A DNA stretch of 64,000 bases from Haloarcula argentinensis DSM 12282 (lineage in GTDB: Archaea > Halobacteriota > Halobacteria > Halobacteriales > Haloarculaceae), in NCBI GenBank assembly GCA_000336895.1, contig AOLX01000014.1, positions 1 to 64,000 on the forward strand, given 5' to 3'. The notes beneath the pieces are model-generated. The model was not told the DNA's origin and searched no databases. It saw nothing but the letters and a program-made list of their open reading frames with translations. Each line of letters starts with the position of its first letter. Positions within the stretch are counted from its first letter, which is position 1. The position numbers were made by a program, and so were the translations under genes. Shown here piece by piece: positions 8,689 to 17,943 of the stretch.

Positions 8689-9539
8689 TGCGTTCCCTCC
8701 TGTGCAGTGAGCACGGCGATGCCGAGCGCGAACGGGAGTGCCCGCGGGAGCGACGCCGGGACACCCGCAAACGCGACCAGCGCGACGCCGGCGAGCAGCG
8801 GCCACCGCCGCGTTCGGCTGGCCGCGCTGGCCGTCGTCACCGCACCGGCAGCGGCCAGTGCGATGACCGGCAGACTCGTCCCGACGACGCCGGTGCCCGT
8901 GAGCGTGACCGCGCCCGTGACAAACGGGACGGCTCGACCGACGGCAAGGACGACGGCGAAGGCGGCGAGGCCGCCGAGTACTGCGCCCCAGTCCGCTGTC
9001 GACAGCGAGCGCCAGTCCGTCGCGGCGAACGCCGGCGTCGACGCGATGCCAAGCAGCGCCACGGTGGAGGCCACCGATCGGAGATCAGTCCAGCCGCCGA
9101 CACCGCTCGCCAGCCCGATGCTCAGCGCCGCGACGAGCAGGGCGGCCGCGCCGGCCGAAACGAAGTCCAGCTGCCGTCCCGCGACGGCGGCGACGGTCGC
9201 CGTCCCGAGGACGATTGCGGCGGCCGCCGGCAGCGCCGCGGCGCTACTGAGGAGCGACAACAGGCCGAACACGCCGACGAACAGCAGTCCGATGCCGGTG
9301 AGCGGGTCGGCGTCGGTGACGGCCACAGCGATCGCCGCGGCGGCGACGACGACCGTTGGCACCCCTGTCGCCAGGCCGGGCGAAATCGGGACGCCGCCGT
9401 ACCCCGGTGCGTTGACGAACAGAACGGCGAGGTAACGGGCGGCGACCGCGACGGCCGCAGCGCCGACCGCCAGGTCCGCGACCGAATGGCTTCCGCCGTG
9501 TAGCAGCGGTCTGACCCGTCGCTGTAGCGCCGCCGTCAT
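8685..9539 (-). CDS. Polytopic membrane protein of the nar cluster, function unknown
   Basis: A 284-residue very hydrophobic Ala/Val/Gly-rich protein with roughly eight to ten membrane segments and almost no charged residues outside the termini. I do not recognise a family. It overlaps narJ at its start and the HEAT-repeat gene at its end by four bases each, so it is part of the nar transcription unit. No heme-type histidine pairs or transport motifs are obvious. Confidence 0.75.
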   Translation of the reverse strand: MTAALQRRVRPLLHGGSHSVADLAVGAAAVAVAARYLAVLFVNAPGYGGVPISPGLATGVPTVVVAAAAIAVAVTDADPLTGIGLLFVGVFGLLSLLSSAAALPAAAAIVLGTATVAAVAGRQLDFVSAGAAALLVAALSIGLASGVGGWTDLRSVASTVALLGIASTPAFAATDWRSLSTADWGAVLGGLAAFAVVLAVGRAVPFVTGAVTLTGTGVVGTSLPVIALAAAGAVTTASAASRTRRWPLLAGVALVAFAGVPASLPRALPFALGIAVLTAQEGTQ

Positions 9540-10216
9540 CGCTGATCCTCCAACCGTGTTGCGAGGTCGTTGCGGTCGGCCCGGACGAACGCCTCCAGCA
9601 GTTCGCCGAAGCCGCCGTAGATGTCGGTTCCCGGTTCGTCGGCCAGTCGGTCGGCCACGCCCGCGGCTGCGTGGCCGAGGTGGCGGTCATGGAAGTCAAG
9701 CCGAGCGAGTGCGGCGTCCTCGCCGACGGCGGCTTCCCGCCGGGCCAGGTAGCCCGCGAACTCCAGTTCGTAGGTCAGCGCGTCGTGGTTATCCCGCTGG
9801 TCTTGGTCGATTTCCAGGCCGTAGTGGCTGTAGGCTCGCGAGAGGTCGAGGTTCACGTCGTTCCAGGAGTGGTCCGGCCGGTATTTCGACTCGTACAGCG
9901 GGACCGGCGGCCCCTCCGCCTCCAGCGAACCGTCTGTCCGGTCCGTGTACTCGCTGTAGCCGAGTTCGAAGATATCGTTGTAGCGGGCCGCGAGCGTCTC
10001 GTAATCGTCGTCGGTGGTTAGCGACGGAACGGATACGTCGAGACCCGAGCGGTCGATACAGGCTCTCAAACCGGCTTCAAGACTTCCGTCGGTCGCCGCG
10101 CGATGGAACGATTCCTCGGGGTACTCGAACGCTTTGGCGAGTGTCGCGTACACCGCGCCGCGAGCGGCGGCGTCCTCATCGATATCGTCCATCTGGTCAG
10201 TTGGCGTGGTCGCCAT
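9536..10216 (-). CDS. narJ: Nitrate reductase assembly chaperone NarJ (TorD family)
   Basis: A 226-residue acidic cytoplasmic chaperone. The central PPVPLYESKYRPD and later YELEFAGYLARRE patterns match the TorD/NarJ fold. It should bind NarG and prevent export or membrane assembly before the molybdenum cofactor is inserted. The ATG at 10216 overlaps the TAA of the heme-b subunit gene by one base. Frames extending upstream are in the wrong phase to be coding and are rejected. Confidence 0.88.
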   Translation of the reverse strand: MATTPTDQMDDIDEDAAARGAVYATLAKAFEYPEESFHRAATDGSLEAGLRACIDRSGLDVSVPSLTTDDDYETLAARYNDIFELGYSEYTDRTDGSLEAEGPPVPLYESKYRPDHSWNDVNLDLSRAYSHYGLEIDQDQRDNHDALTYELEFAGYLARREAAVGEDAALARLDFHDRHLGHAAAGVADRLADEPGTDIYGGFGELLEAFVRADRNDLATRLEDQR

Positions 10217-11049
10217 TACTCGGCCCCCTGCGTGCGGTAGATGCCGAAGCTGGTGACGCCGACGACAGCGACGATGGCGATGCCGGCGAGGGTCCACAGT
10301 AGCGTCTCGTAGGGCGGACCTTGCGGGCCGCCGCTGAACGGATAGTAGTGCCACTCGCTGACTGCCTTCTGCCCGGACCGCTCGCCGTTGGAGCCGTTCC
10401 AGACGGCGAAGGCCACGTCGAGGTCGCCGTCGGTCCGCAGGTCGGTCCGGTTCTCGCTCGGCGCGTCAAGCTGGCGCGAGTACACCACCGTCCAGGTGGC
10501 GTTGCTGCCGGTGCCGCTGTGACTCGCGTTCGCCTGCACGGTCGGGTTCTCGAACGGCGTGGTCGAGCCAGCGCCGCCGGCCAGCAGTTCCTGCGTCCCG
10601 GTCGACCCGCTCCAGTACCAGACGTTGACGCGGTTGTCGGGGCCGCCCATCGCTATCGGCGGCCGGGAACTCGTGTTGACCGGGAACTGGACCGCGACCG
10701 CATCGGCGAACTCCCGCGTGGCGCTGGCGTTCATGTCCCGGGTCGCGTCCTGCCACTCCAGGCGGACGTACAGCCGCTGGTCAGTGCGAGCCGCCTGTAC
10801 GTCGACCGTCTCGATGGACGTGTCGTCGGCGTTCGGAACGCTACTCGGGGCGCTCGAAAGCGGCACGTCCGAGGCCGGGACCGCCTCCCAGCCGTCGGCG
10901 TTCGGTTCGGCGAGGTCGGCCGTCGATACCTCCGAAACCGGGATCTCGTGTGCTGGCCGGGCGCTCACCATCGGCGCAGCCACCGTCGAAACGACGATGA
11001 GCGCCGAAAGCACCGCCGTGAGTGTGAGTGTGCGTCGGTGGTCAGTCAT
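10216..11049 (-). CDS. Heme-b gamma subunit of the nitrate reductase (ethylbenzene-dehydrogenase-type heme domain)
   Basis: A 277-residue exported protein with a Sec-type N-terminal signal (hydrophobic residues about 8-28), an outward beta-rich domain and one C-terminal membrane helix (about residues 248-268). The domain (YVRLEWQDATRD, AVQFPVN, PPIAMGG, then a long strand ending in a Tyr-rich segment) resembles the heme-b gamma subunits of ethylbenzene dehydrogenase, selenate reductase and DMS dehydrogenase. It occupies the place called ORF7 in the Haloferax nar cluster. It would relay electrons on the outer face, supporting an outward-facing NarGH. It overlaps narH by eight bases. Confidence 0.8.
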   Translation of the reverse strand: MTDHRRTLTLTAVLSALIVVSTVAAPMVSARPAHEIPVSEVSTADLAEPNADGWEAVPASDVPLSSAPSSVPNADDTSIETVDVQAARTDQRLYVRLEWQDATRDMNASATREFADAVAVQFPVNTSSRPPIAMGGPDNRVNVWYWSGSTGTQELLAGGAGSTTPFENPTVQANASHSGTGSNATWTVVYSRQLDAPSENRTDLRTDGDLDVAFAVWNGSNGERSGQKAVSEWHYYPFSGGPQGPPYETLLWTLAGIAIVAVVGVTSFGIYRTQGAE

Positions 11050-12118
11050 CGTCGAAGACCTCCAGGCGGTACTGTTTCGCCGGGTTCTTGTCCTGAAGCA
11101 GTTCCATCAGTTCGCTGTCACCACCCTGTCGGACGCGCTGCCGGTGGGCGTCGATAGTGTCGAGCGCTTCGTCGACGCCGTCGCCGAACAGTTCCCGGAG
11201 GTATTGCCGCGGGATACGGTCGATGTCAACAGTCTCACCGTCCTCCGTGTGCTGGCCGGGGGCGAAGGGCGGGATGTAGTAGACGTTGGGCTGCGTGCGG
11301 AATTCCGGATGGAGCGGCAGGGCCACTTCGTACTCATTCACGAGCTTGTGGATCGGTCCCTCCTCGTCGTCGAGGAAGCCGACCAGTCGGAGCTGTGGCG
11401 GGCACTCCTCGGCACAGGCCGGGGCGAACGTCTCTCCGTCGGGGCCCTCCCCTTCGATGCGGGGGTAACAGAAGATGCACTTCTCGGATTTCTTCGAGAC
11501 GGTGTTGTAGTACACCTTCTTATAGGGGCACCCTTCCACGCAGTAGCGGTAGCCCCGGCAGCGGTCCTGATCGACGAGGACGATTCCGTCCTCCTGACGC
11601 TTGTACAGCGCCGAGCGCGGGCAGGCCTCGACACAGGAGGGGTGGGTGCAGTGGTTACAGATGCGCGGCAGATAGAAGTAGTAGCTGTTGGGGTACTCGC
11701 CGGCTCCCTGGTCCTCGTCCCAGTTGGGCCCCCACTCTGCGCCGTCGCGAGGCCGGAGCGGTTCGTCGCTGCCCTCGTACATGATCTCCTCGTGGTTGAA
11801 CTCCCAGGCGCGGCCGTAGTCCTCATCGTCGGGGATCTCCCCGGGCGAGCGGTCCGAGTGCTCGCTTGACTCCCAGCCGCCGCCGGAGTCCTCCCAGCCG
11901 CGAGGGTAGCCCTCGCCGGGCTTTGTCTCGACGTTGTTCCAGTACATGTACTCGCTGCCGCCGTCCTCCGTCCAGAGGTTCTTGCAGGCGATCGTACACG
12001 TCTGGCAGCCGATGCACTTGTTCAGGTCCATCACCATCGCGACCTGGTGGTCGACGCCGTCGGCGACGTTGACCAGCGTGTCCTCTTCTCCTTGGTCGTC
12101 CTGTTGATCGGTACTCAT
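11042..12118 (-). CDS. narH: Respiratory nitrate reductase beta subunit NarH
   Basis: A 358-residue FeS electron-transfer subunit. Cysteine groups are CIGCQTCTIACKN, CNHCTHPSCVEACPR, CRGYRYCVEGCPYKKVY and CIFCYPRIEGEG with CAEECPPQ. In the third group the second cysteine is replaced by Tyr (CRGYRYC), matching the aromatic found in NarH-type proteins at the [3Fe-4S] site, so three [4Fe-4S] and one [3Fe-4S] are expected. It lacks a signal and should be exported with NarG. ATG at 12118 overlaps the narG stop by four bases. Confidence 0.95.
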   Translation of the reverse strand: MSTDQQDDQGEEDTLVNVADGVDHQVAMVMDLNKCIGCQTCTIACKNLWTEDGGSEYMYWNNVETKPGEGYPRGWEDSGGGWESSEHSDRSPGEIPDDEDYGRAWEFNHEEIMYEGSDEPLRPRDGAEWGPNWDEDQGAGEYPNSYYFYLPRICNHCTHPSCVEACPRSALYKRQEDGIVLVDQDRCRGYRYCVEGCPYKKVYYNTVSKKSEKCIFCYPRIEGEGPDGETFAPACAEECPPQLRLVGFLDDEEGPIHKLVNEYEVALPLHPEFRTQPNVYYIPPFAPGQHTEDGETVDIDRIPRQYLRELFGDGVDEALDTIDAHRQRVRQGGDSELMELLQDKNPAKQYRLEVFDDD

Positions 12119-14973
12119 TCGGTGTCACCTCCGCTCGGTCGGATATCGACACGCACGTCGCTGTTGACCCCGGTCGGCCCCCAGTAGTTCGGGAAGAAGT
12201 GCAGGTGTTCCCCGGTGTCTTCCGGGTACTGGACCAACTGGGTCGGCTTCATGTACATCGGGACGAGCGTGTTGAAGTTGTCTCGGTCGGGGTACTGGAA
12301 CTTCTCCCAGGAGAAGAAGTGCCGGACAGTCCCCGGTTCGCTGGAGGGGTAAATCTTCGCCTGCACCTCGACGCTTCCGAGGTCGTTGTACACCTCCACG
12401 GTGTCGCCGTCCTCGATGCCCCGCTCCTCGGCGTCCTCGGGGTTCAGATACACTACGGGTTCGCCGCGCTGGAGCCTGAGCATCTTCGTGCTGTCACGCC
12501 ACGTCGAGTGGATGGACCAGCGACCGTGGGGCGTGTTGTACGACAGCGGGTAGTCACCGCCGGTGTTCTCGGGCCCTTCCTTGTGGGTCGGGAGTTCCTC
12601 GCCGAGTTCGAGGTACCAGTCGTGGTCGATGTAGTACTGCTGCCGGCCGGTGAAGGTCGGCCAGGGGTTCTTGTCGTGGACGTAGTCTTGCCACGGGACG
12701 TACGCCTCGCCGTCTTTGATGTCGGAACTCCAGTGGTCGCCAGCTTCGAGGAACCGCTGTGGTTGCTCGTCGATGTCGTCGAAGGTTATCTGCTCGTCGC
12801 TGCCCTCGGGGTTGGTCTCCTCCGAGTGTTCGAGGATGAACTCCGCCGCGGCTTTGTCCTCAACGAGCCCTTCTTCCTCACCGGTTTCCCAGTCCCGGAC
12901 GTAGTCGTCGTGTATCGTCGTCAGGTCGATGGTCCGGTCGAACTTGCGGTCCTCGACCGGCTCGACGCCGCGTTCCCGGGCGCGCTCCTGAATCTTTTCG
13001 GCGAGCAGGCGGAAGATCTCCCAGTCGGTCTTGGCCTCGCCGAGTGGCTCGACGGCCGGCGTGAACGGGTGCACGTACGTGTGCATGTCCGTCTCCGAGA
13101 GATCGTATTTCTCGTAGTGGCTGGCCGCCGGCAGAACGATGTCGGAGTACATCGCCGTCGAGTCCATCCGGAAGTTGATGTTGACGACGAGGTCGAGCTT
13201 GGGCCAGAGCTGCTCTTCGACGGCGACGTTGCCCTTGGCCTGGTTGAAGTAGTTCCCGCGCCAGACGAACATCGTTGACGGGTCCGGTCGTCTCCCGTCG
13301 CCCCGCTCCTCGGGATAGACCGGCATCCATCCCTTGTCGATGGACTCGCGTATCTTCTCTGCGGTGTCCGGGTCCGTGTTGTCGAGGATACCCGCGTGGA
13401 AGTACGTCCACAGCGTCGTCGGTACGCCGCGGACATTCCCCGTCGGGAACGAGAGCACCTTCCAGCCGTGGAACGACCAGATTTTCTCCTGTCCCACGTA
13501 GTGGTCCAGCCCGGTGCCGGGATCGCCGAGGTTCCCCGTCAGCGTCACGAGCAACTGGATCGCGCGGTTGCCTAGGTCGTTGTGGTACCAGTCGTTGACG
13601 CCCTTGCCGTGGATGATTTTGGCGGCGTCGGCCTCGGCGAACTCACGTGCGACTCGCTGGTAGGTGTTCTCGCCGACGCCGGTTTCCTCGTGGACGACCT
13701 CGGGCGTGTACTGGCTGAGTTCGTCGGTGAGGTTCTCCCAGACCGAGCGGACTGCGACGCTACCCTCGTCGGTGTCGACGCTCCGCTCGACCGCTAGCTG
13801 CGGGTCGAAGTCGAGTTCGATGCTCTTCGAGTGGTCGTGCTGGCCGTCCCGCTCACCTAGCGACCCGGGCGCCCGGTGGAGGGTCCCGTCTGCGTCGACC
13901 ATGACGAACACCTTGTCGGGGTCGTCGGCGTCCTCGGCGAGACCGACCTCACTCGCCCGGAGGAACTTGCCGGTATCCTCCCGGACGAGCAGCGGCATGT
14001 CGGTCTGTTCTTTGAGGTGGGCCTCGTCGTGCAGTCCCTCGTCGACGATTGTCTGGGCCATGCCCAGCGCGAGTGCGGTGTCGCTGCCGCCGTGGGGCGA
14101 GAGCCACTCGTCGGTGTGGATGGCCGTCTGGGAGTAGTCGGTGAAGATACCGACGCGCTTTGCACCCTCGTAGCCGGCATCGAGGAAGTACTTCGCGTCA
14201 GGGATGCGCGTGACGTTGATGTTCGACCCCCAGGCGATGATGTAATCGGCGTTGTGCCAGTCGGCGGACTCGGCGTTGTCCGTCTGGGTGCCCCACGTAA
14301 TCGGCTGGCCCGGCGGTAGGTCCGAGTACCAGTCGTAGAAGCTGTGTGAAACGCCGCCGAGCAGATTCACGAGCCGGCTCCCGCTGGCGAAGGATACCGG
14401 GGACATCGCCGGAATGGGTGTAAAGCCAGAAATCGCGTCGTACCGGCCCGCCTGCACCTCGTCGATGACGTGGTCGGCGATCTCGGTTAACGCTTCGTCC
14501 CAGCTAATCCGCTCCCACTGTCCTTCGCCACGCTCGCCCGTGCGGCGGAGCGGGTGGAGCACGCGCTGGTCTGCGTTGACGTAGTCCGTGTAACAGGCCC
14601 CCTTCTGGCAGCCCCGCGGGTTCGGATCCGGGAGGCTCTCGTCGAACGTCGGGTAGTCGCCGGCTTGCTCCTCGCGCCAGACCTGGCCGTCCTTGACGTA
14701 GACATTCCACGAACAGGAGCCAGTGCAGTTGACGCTGTGGGTCGAGCGGGCGACGGAGTCCCAGTCCCACTCGTCGCGGTAGAGGTCCTCCCAGTCCCGA
14801 TACGGGTACGACCCGATGGGGTCGTCGACCGCTTCGAGGCCGTCCATACCGTCGTTGGCGAAGGACAGCCCCGTCGCGCCCAGTAGTGACGCGGCACCGA
14901 GGCCACGCACGAAGTCGCGGCGACTGATTCCCGCACTGTTCGTTTCGTCGTCGGTCAGGTCGTTTCTACTCAT
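12115..14973 (-). CDS. narG: Respiratory nitrate reductase catalytic subunit NarG, Tat-exported
   Basis: A 952-residue molybdo-bis-MGD nitrate reductase. The Tat signal is SRRDFVRGLGAASLLGATG (residues 17-35), so the active site faces outside, as in the haloarchaeal pNar type. The FS0 cluster ligands His79, Cys83, Cys87 and Cys122 keep the E. coli NarG spacing (HSVNCTGSCSW, then 35 residues to the last Cys). SFYDWYSDLPP contains the conserved molybdenum ligand Asp214. These residues separate it clearly from the DmsA-like protein of the first operon. It overlaps narH by four bases and the 60-aa gene by eight bases. It reduces nitrate to nitrite. Confidence 0.97.
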   Translation of the reverse strand: MSRNDLTDDETNSAGISRRDFVRGLGAASLLGATGLSFANDGMDGLEAVDDPIGSYPYRDWEDLYRDEWDWDSVARSTHSVNCTGSCSWNVYVKDGQVWREEQAGDYPTFDESLPDPNPRGCQKGACYTDYVNADQRVLHPLRRTGERGEGQWERISWDEALTEIADHVIDEVQAGRYDAISGFTPIPAMSPVSFASGSRLVNLLGGVSHSFYDWYSDLPPGQPITWGTQTDNAESADWHNADYIIAWGSNINVTRIPDAKYFLDAGYEGAKRVGIFTDYSQTAIHTDEWLSPHGGSDTALALGMAQTIVDEGLHDEAHLKEQTDMPLLVREDTGKFLRASEVGLAEDADDPDKVFVMVDADGTLHRAPGSLGERDGQHDHSKSIELDFDPQLAVERSVDTDEGSVAVRSVWENLTDELSQYTPEVVHEETGVGENTYQRVAREFAEADAAKIIHGKGVNDWYHNDLGNRAIQLLVTLTGNLGDPGTGLDHYVGQEKIWSFHGWKVLSFPTGNVRGVPTTLWTYFHAGILDNTDPDTAEKIRESIDKGWMPVYPEERGDGRRPDPSTMFVWRGNYFNQAKGNVAVEEQLWPKLDLVVNINFRMDSTAMYSDIVLPAASHYEKYDLSETDMHTYVHPFTPAVEPLGEAKTDWEIFRLLAEKIQERARERGVEPVEDRKFDRTIDLTTIHDDYVRDWETGEEEGLVEDKAAAEFILEHSEETNPEGSDEQITFDDIDEQPQRFLEAGDHWSSDIKDGEAYVPWQDYVHDKNPWPTFTGRQQYYIDHDWYLELGEELPTHKEGPENTGGDYPLSYNTPHGRWSIHSTWRDSTKMLRLQRGEPVVYLNPEDAEERGIEDGDTVEVYNDLGSVEVQAKIYPSSEPGTVRHFFSWEKFQYPDRDNFNTLVPMYMKPTQLVQYPEDTGEHLHFFPNYWGPTGVNSDVRVDIRPSGGDTE

Positions 14974-15148
14974 TGGTGATGAACACTGTCGCAGTCGCGC
15001 AGGCAGTGCCGGCCACGGCCAGCGCGATGCCGGTGAGCGTGCTACCCCCGACTTCGAGGCCGGCAGCGACCAGCACGAGGCCGACCAGCTTACTCGTCGT
15101 ATCCAGCAGGCGATACTGCCGCTCAGTCAGTTGGACGCTTGCAGTCAT
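14966..15148 (-). CDS. 60-residue two-helix membrane protein of the nar operon
   Basis: [15 protein letters not shown] opens a 60-residue protein with two hydrophobic segments (about 20-32 and 38-57) and no cofactor motif. It lies between narC and narG, overlapping both, where haloarchaeal nar clusters carry a small ORF of unknown role (ORF4 in Haloferax). It may help dock the NarGH pair to the Rieske/cytochrome b module. A longer frame upstream runs antisense-like through narC and is rejected in favour of the ATG at 15148. Confidence 0.75.
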   Translation of the reverse strand: MTASVQLTERQYRLLDTTSKLVGLVLVAAGLEVGGSTLTGIALAVAGTACATATVFITNE

Positions 15149-16539
15149 CCGTCTCCCTCCGGTTCGGTGCTGTCCGGTTCGTCCCCGACGGAGCCGCCGT
15201 CCGCGGCCACGTCGCCCTCCTGTGACGGCGTGGGCTCGCCGTCGCGCAACAGTAGGTACGTGATACCGCCGAAGATGGGTGGGACGATGAGCAACGCGGC
15301 CGTCAGGATGGGGTTGACCACGTTCGTCGTCGTTCCCAGCACTTGGTCCGCGAGGATGTTGTTCATCCCCGCAATCGAGGCGATCATGATGAACGCAACG
15401 GCGGCCACGCCCACACCGGTCTGCCAGGCCCGGTCCAGCGGGTCCGCGGTGAAGTGGGTCGGCTCGGTCCGGTCGATGAACGGCCAGACGGCGACCGCGG
15501 CAAACACCAGCCCCGGAAGGACGATGCCGCCGACGAACTCCCCGTTGATGTGAGCCGGTCCGATGCTGAAGCTGATCTGTGGCAGGAGCTTCAGGAAGCC
15601 GTACACCCACATCAGGAACCAGTCCGGCATGATGAGCTCCGGCGTAGCCGCGGGGTTGTTCGGCCCGTACTCGGCGACGTTGTGGACCGGAAGCAGGCCA
15701 GCAAGCGCCGACAGCGTCGCCGCGGTGACAAAGAACACCACTGCGGAGACGGCGGCTTGGTTCGGGAACGCAGGCAGGCCGATAATGATGTCATCGTTCT
15801 CCTCGTCGACAGACTGACGGCCGGCTGTCACATCGCCGTCCCGCGGCGCTTCGGTGTGTTTCTGCCGGATGAGAATCGCCATGTGGACGGCCAGTCCCAC
15901 GGCGATGGCCGCTGGTATCACGAGGATATGCAGGAAGTACAGCCGCGGGATGGTGGCACTGGAGGGGAACTCACCCCCGAACACCACCTGGCCGAGGAAA
16001 TCACCCAACAGGGGGATGGATATCGTGAGGTTGTAGCCGATGCCCGTCGCTGTGGCAGCGAACTCGTCGAACGGTAACGCGTAGCCGGTGTAGGCCGCAC
16101 CCATCGAGAGGGCCGCTAGGCCAGTACCGACGATCCAGTTGGGCTCCCGCGGATTGCGGTATGCGCCGGTGAAAAATACCCGTAACATATGCAACCCTAT
16201 TGAGGCGACAAAGAGGTGGGCCGCCCAGTGGTGGAGCCGGCGGATGAACATCCCGAAGGGCACGTCGTAGGTGATGTGCAACACTGAGACGAACGCTTCG
16301 GGCATCTCCTGGCCCTGGAACTTCTGGACGCTGCCGTCGTACTCCACGTCGGAGGTCGAGGGTTCGAAGAAGAACCCGAGGAAGACCCCCGACAGAATCA
16401 GGAGGAGGAAACAGAACAGCGCCACCTCGCCCAGCAGGAACGAGTCTTCGGCCGGGAACGCCTTGCCGAGGAACTTCTGGCCGTTCTCAAGATCGAGGCG
16501 CGTGTCGAACCAGTCGTAGACGGCTTTGGCGCGGGACAT
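15145..16539 (-). CDS. narC: Cytochrome b subunit of the nitrate respiratory chain (NarC)
   Basis: A 464-residue fused cytochrome b/subunit IV protein. The N-terminal half carries paired heme histidines ([11 protein letters not shown] then [19 protein letters not shown] then AVHMAILIR). The C-terminal half has a [10 protein letters not shown] segment corresponding to the PEWY quinol-site loop, with Asp in place of Glu. The last 40 residues are acidic and soluble. With the Rieske protein it would oxidise menaquinol and feed the outward NarGH, a bc1-like arrangement that replaces NarI. ATG at 16539 forms an ATGA overlap with the Rieske stop; a GTG one codon earlier also exists. Confidence 0.92.
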   Translation of the reverse strand: MSRAKAVYDWFDTRLDLENGQKFLGKAFPAEDSFLLGEVALFCFLLLILSGVFLGFFFEPSTSDVEYDGSVQKFQGQEMPEAFVSVLHITYDVPFGMFIRRLHHWAAHLFVASIGLHMLRVFFTGAYRNPREPNWIVGTGLAALSMGAAYTGYALPFDEFAATATGIGYNLTISIPLLGDFLGQVVFGGEFPSSATIPRLYFLHILVIPAAIAVGLAVHMAILIRQKHTEAPRDGDVTAGRQSVDEENDDIIIGLPAFPNQAAVSAVVFFVTAATLSALAGLLPVHNVAEYGPNNPAATPELIMPDWFLMWVYGFLKLLPQISFSIGPAHINGEFVGGIVLPGLVFAAVAVWPFIDRTEPTHFTADPLDRAWQTGVGVAAVAFIMIASIAGMNNILADQVLGTTTNVVNPILTAALLIVPPIFGGITYLLLRDGEPTPSQEGDVAADGGSVGDEPDSTEPEGDG

Positions 16540-17192
16540 CACTCACCCCCCGGGCCGACTGGCCCCTCGAAGTCACCGGTGGCGACGAGGAATCCGTCGC
16601 TGGTCATCGTAATCGGAAGCTGTGGGAGCGGTCGCCCCGGCGGGCCGCCGCTGACCGCCGCTCCTTCCAGAACGTTGAATTTCCCGAAGTGGCAGGGACA
16701 GACGACCAGATCCTCCTCCCGATCCGAGACCATACAGCCGGCGTGAGTACACACCTTCGAGAAGGCGGCGTAGCCGTTGACTGTGAACCCCTCCGAGACG
16801 TCGCCGCCGTAGTCAGACTCGGCGTAGCGCACCAGTAACGTCGGTGCGTCCTCAATGCCGGGCCGAGGCTCGGGGAAGACGGTTATGTGCTCGCCTTCGG
16901 AGAGCCGGCTTTCGGTGATGCGCTCGCCTTCGCCGTCGACGAGGTGGATGCCGTCGGAGTACACCGGCCCCTTGTACCCTCGCTCGAACACCTGTGTAGT
17001 GCTGGCAAGCGGTGCGGTGAGGCTGGCGACGGCGGTCAGACCGCCGACGGTCGCGAGGAACTTCGCGAAGTCACGGCGGCGGAGTTCTGCGCGGGCGTCC
17101 CCATACAGCGTGGGAGACGTCCCGCTGGCCCCGTCACACGAGCAGTCGTCGCCCTGTTCCTCGCCGTCATCGGGTTTCGGATACTCTATCAT
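16539..17192 (-). CDS. narB: Rieske iron-sulfur protein (NarB)
   Basis: A 217-residue protein with a Tat-like N-terminal anchor ([15 protein letters not shown]) and a C-terminal Rieske domain. Cluster ligands appear as CTHAGC and CPCHFG, the standard CxHxxC/CxxH pairs. The first 30 residues are acidic and contain a CSCD group of unknown meaning. It partners the cytochrome b next door to take electrons from menaquinol and pass them outward to the nitrate reductase. ATG at 17192 overlaps the narA-like stop. Confidence 0.92.
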   Translation of the reverse strand: MIEYPKPDDGEEQGDDCSCDGASGTSPTLYGDARAELRRRDFAKFLATVGGLTAVASLTAPLASTTQVFERGYKGPVYSDGIHLVDGEGERITESRLSEGEHITVFPEPRPGIEDAPTLLVRYAESDYGGDVSEGFTVNGYAAFSKVCTHAGCMVSDREEDLVVCPCHFGKFNVLEGAAVSGGPPGRPLPQLPITMTSDGFLVATGDFEGPVGPGGE

Positions 17193-17764
17193 TCGTGCCC
17201 CCTGAGTTCGGCGACTTCGACGTGTGGCATGAACCAGGCGTAGTACGCGACCGTCGAGAGCGCGAGCGAGAGGAACATCCCGGTCGCGTATAGCCCGAAG
17301 TACTGGGTGCGAGCGAGCGTGAGGTACTCGCCGGTGAACAACGCCGCGAAGACGATAGACAGGACTGTCAGCCCGCTCATGGCGACGAGTCCCTCTATGG
17401 CGTCCGAGGCGTCGTGGTACTCGACAACCCAGCGATGGTCCGTGTTGAGCCACGGCAGCGAAACGGTCCCGCCGTCGGTGACCGGCTCGGCCTCGTCAGG
17501 CGGCCGGACAGCTCTGTTCATGAACTGATGGGCGGCCGTCAGCACGCCCACGAGAACGAACAGGGCGACCCAGACGACGACACCGACCTGGCTCGGTGAC
17601 AGTTTGTTCGGCGTCTCTACTGGGCTATCGAGCGGCCGGATGTCGCTGACGCTCTCGTCGATAGCTATCTCCTCCGACGGTGGTTCGCCGTGCAAGGCGA
17701 CGTACCACATCGGCAGCAACACCGCTGTTATCAACAGACCGATGAGTATCGTGTTGCGTCTCAT
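17189..17764 (-). CDS. First gene of the nar operon, membrane protein (NarA-like)
   Basis: A 191-residue membrane protein with an N-terminal hydrophobic segment (TILIGLLITAVLLPMWYVAL) and about three further segments. It occupies the narA position of Haloferax nar clusters; the role is unknown, though the C-terminal half resembles small respiratory-chain membrane subunits. ATG at 17764 is chosen over the in-frame ATG at 17863 because the latter lies inside the predicted promoter, only a few bases from the TATA box and upstream of the expected transcription start near 17850. Confidence 0.75.
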   Translation of the reverse strand: MRRNTILIGLLITAVLLPMWYVALHGEPPSEEIAIDESVSDIRPLDSPVETPNKLSPSQVGVVVWVALFVLVGVLTAAHQFMNRAVRPPDEAEPVTDGGTVSLPWLNTDHRWVVEYHDASDAIEGLVAMSGLTVLSIVFAALFTGEYLTLARTQYFGLYATGMFLSLALSTVAYYAWFMPHVEVAELRGHE

Positions 17765-17866
17765 AATCTTGTAGTATCTCGGTTCGCCAGCGATTCGAAC
17801 GGCTATCTGTGTCGCTGTATTCGGGGTTTGTCCCAGCACCCCGATGAACTGCCAGCCCGACATCTT

Positions 17867-17905
17867 AGGCCCATTATATGGCGGTTTTTTATACGAACAT
17901 GTTCG
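17867..17905. promoter_or_regulatory. Divergent nar / narO promoter region with CGAACATGTTCG palindrome
   Basis: On the minus strand a TATA box (CATATAATG, 17872-17880) should start the nar mRNA near 17850. On the plus strand a second TATA box (TTTTTTATAC, 17885-17894) should start the regulator mRNA near 17915. The perfect 12-bp palindrome CGAACATGTTCG (17894-17905) is just upstream of the nar TATA box, where an activator would sit, and between the TATA box and start of the regulator gene, where it would repress. This layout suggests the regulator activates nar and limits itself. Confidence 0.65.
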
Positions 17906-17943
17906 CACAGACCTTCTTATGTCAGCCGGGGCAACTCTCAGAC

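Noticed and set aside
10321..11157. Long plus-strand frame over the heme-b gamma subunit gene
   Set aside because: Composition is Arg/Gly/Val-rich, with no domain; the minus-strand gene has a clear signal peptide and membrane helix and fits the operon.
12199..13278. A long open frame (359 codons) antisense to narG
   Set aside because: It mirrors the third-position GC bias of narG, has no family features and no promoter. It is the usual antisense shadow in GC-rich DNA.
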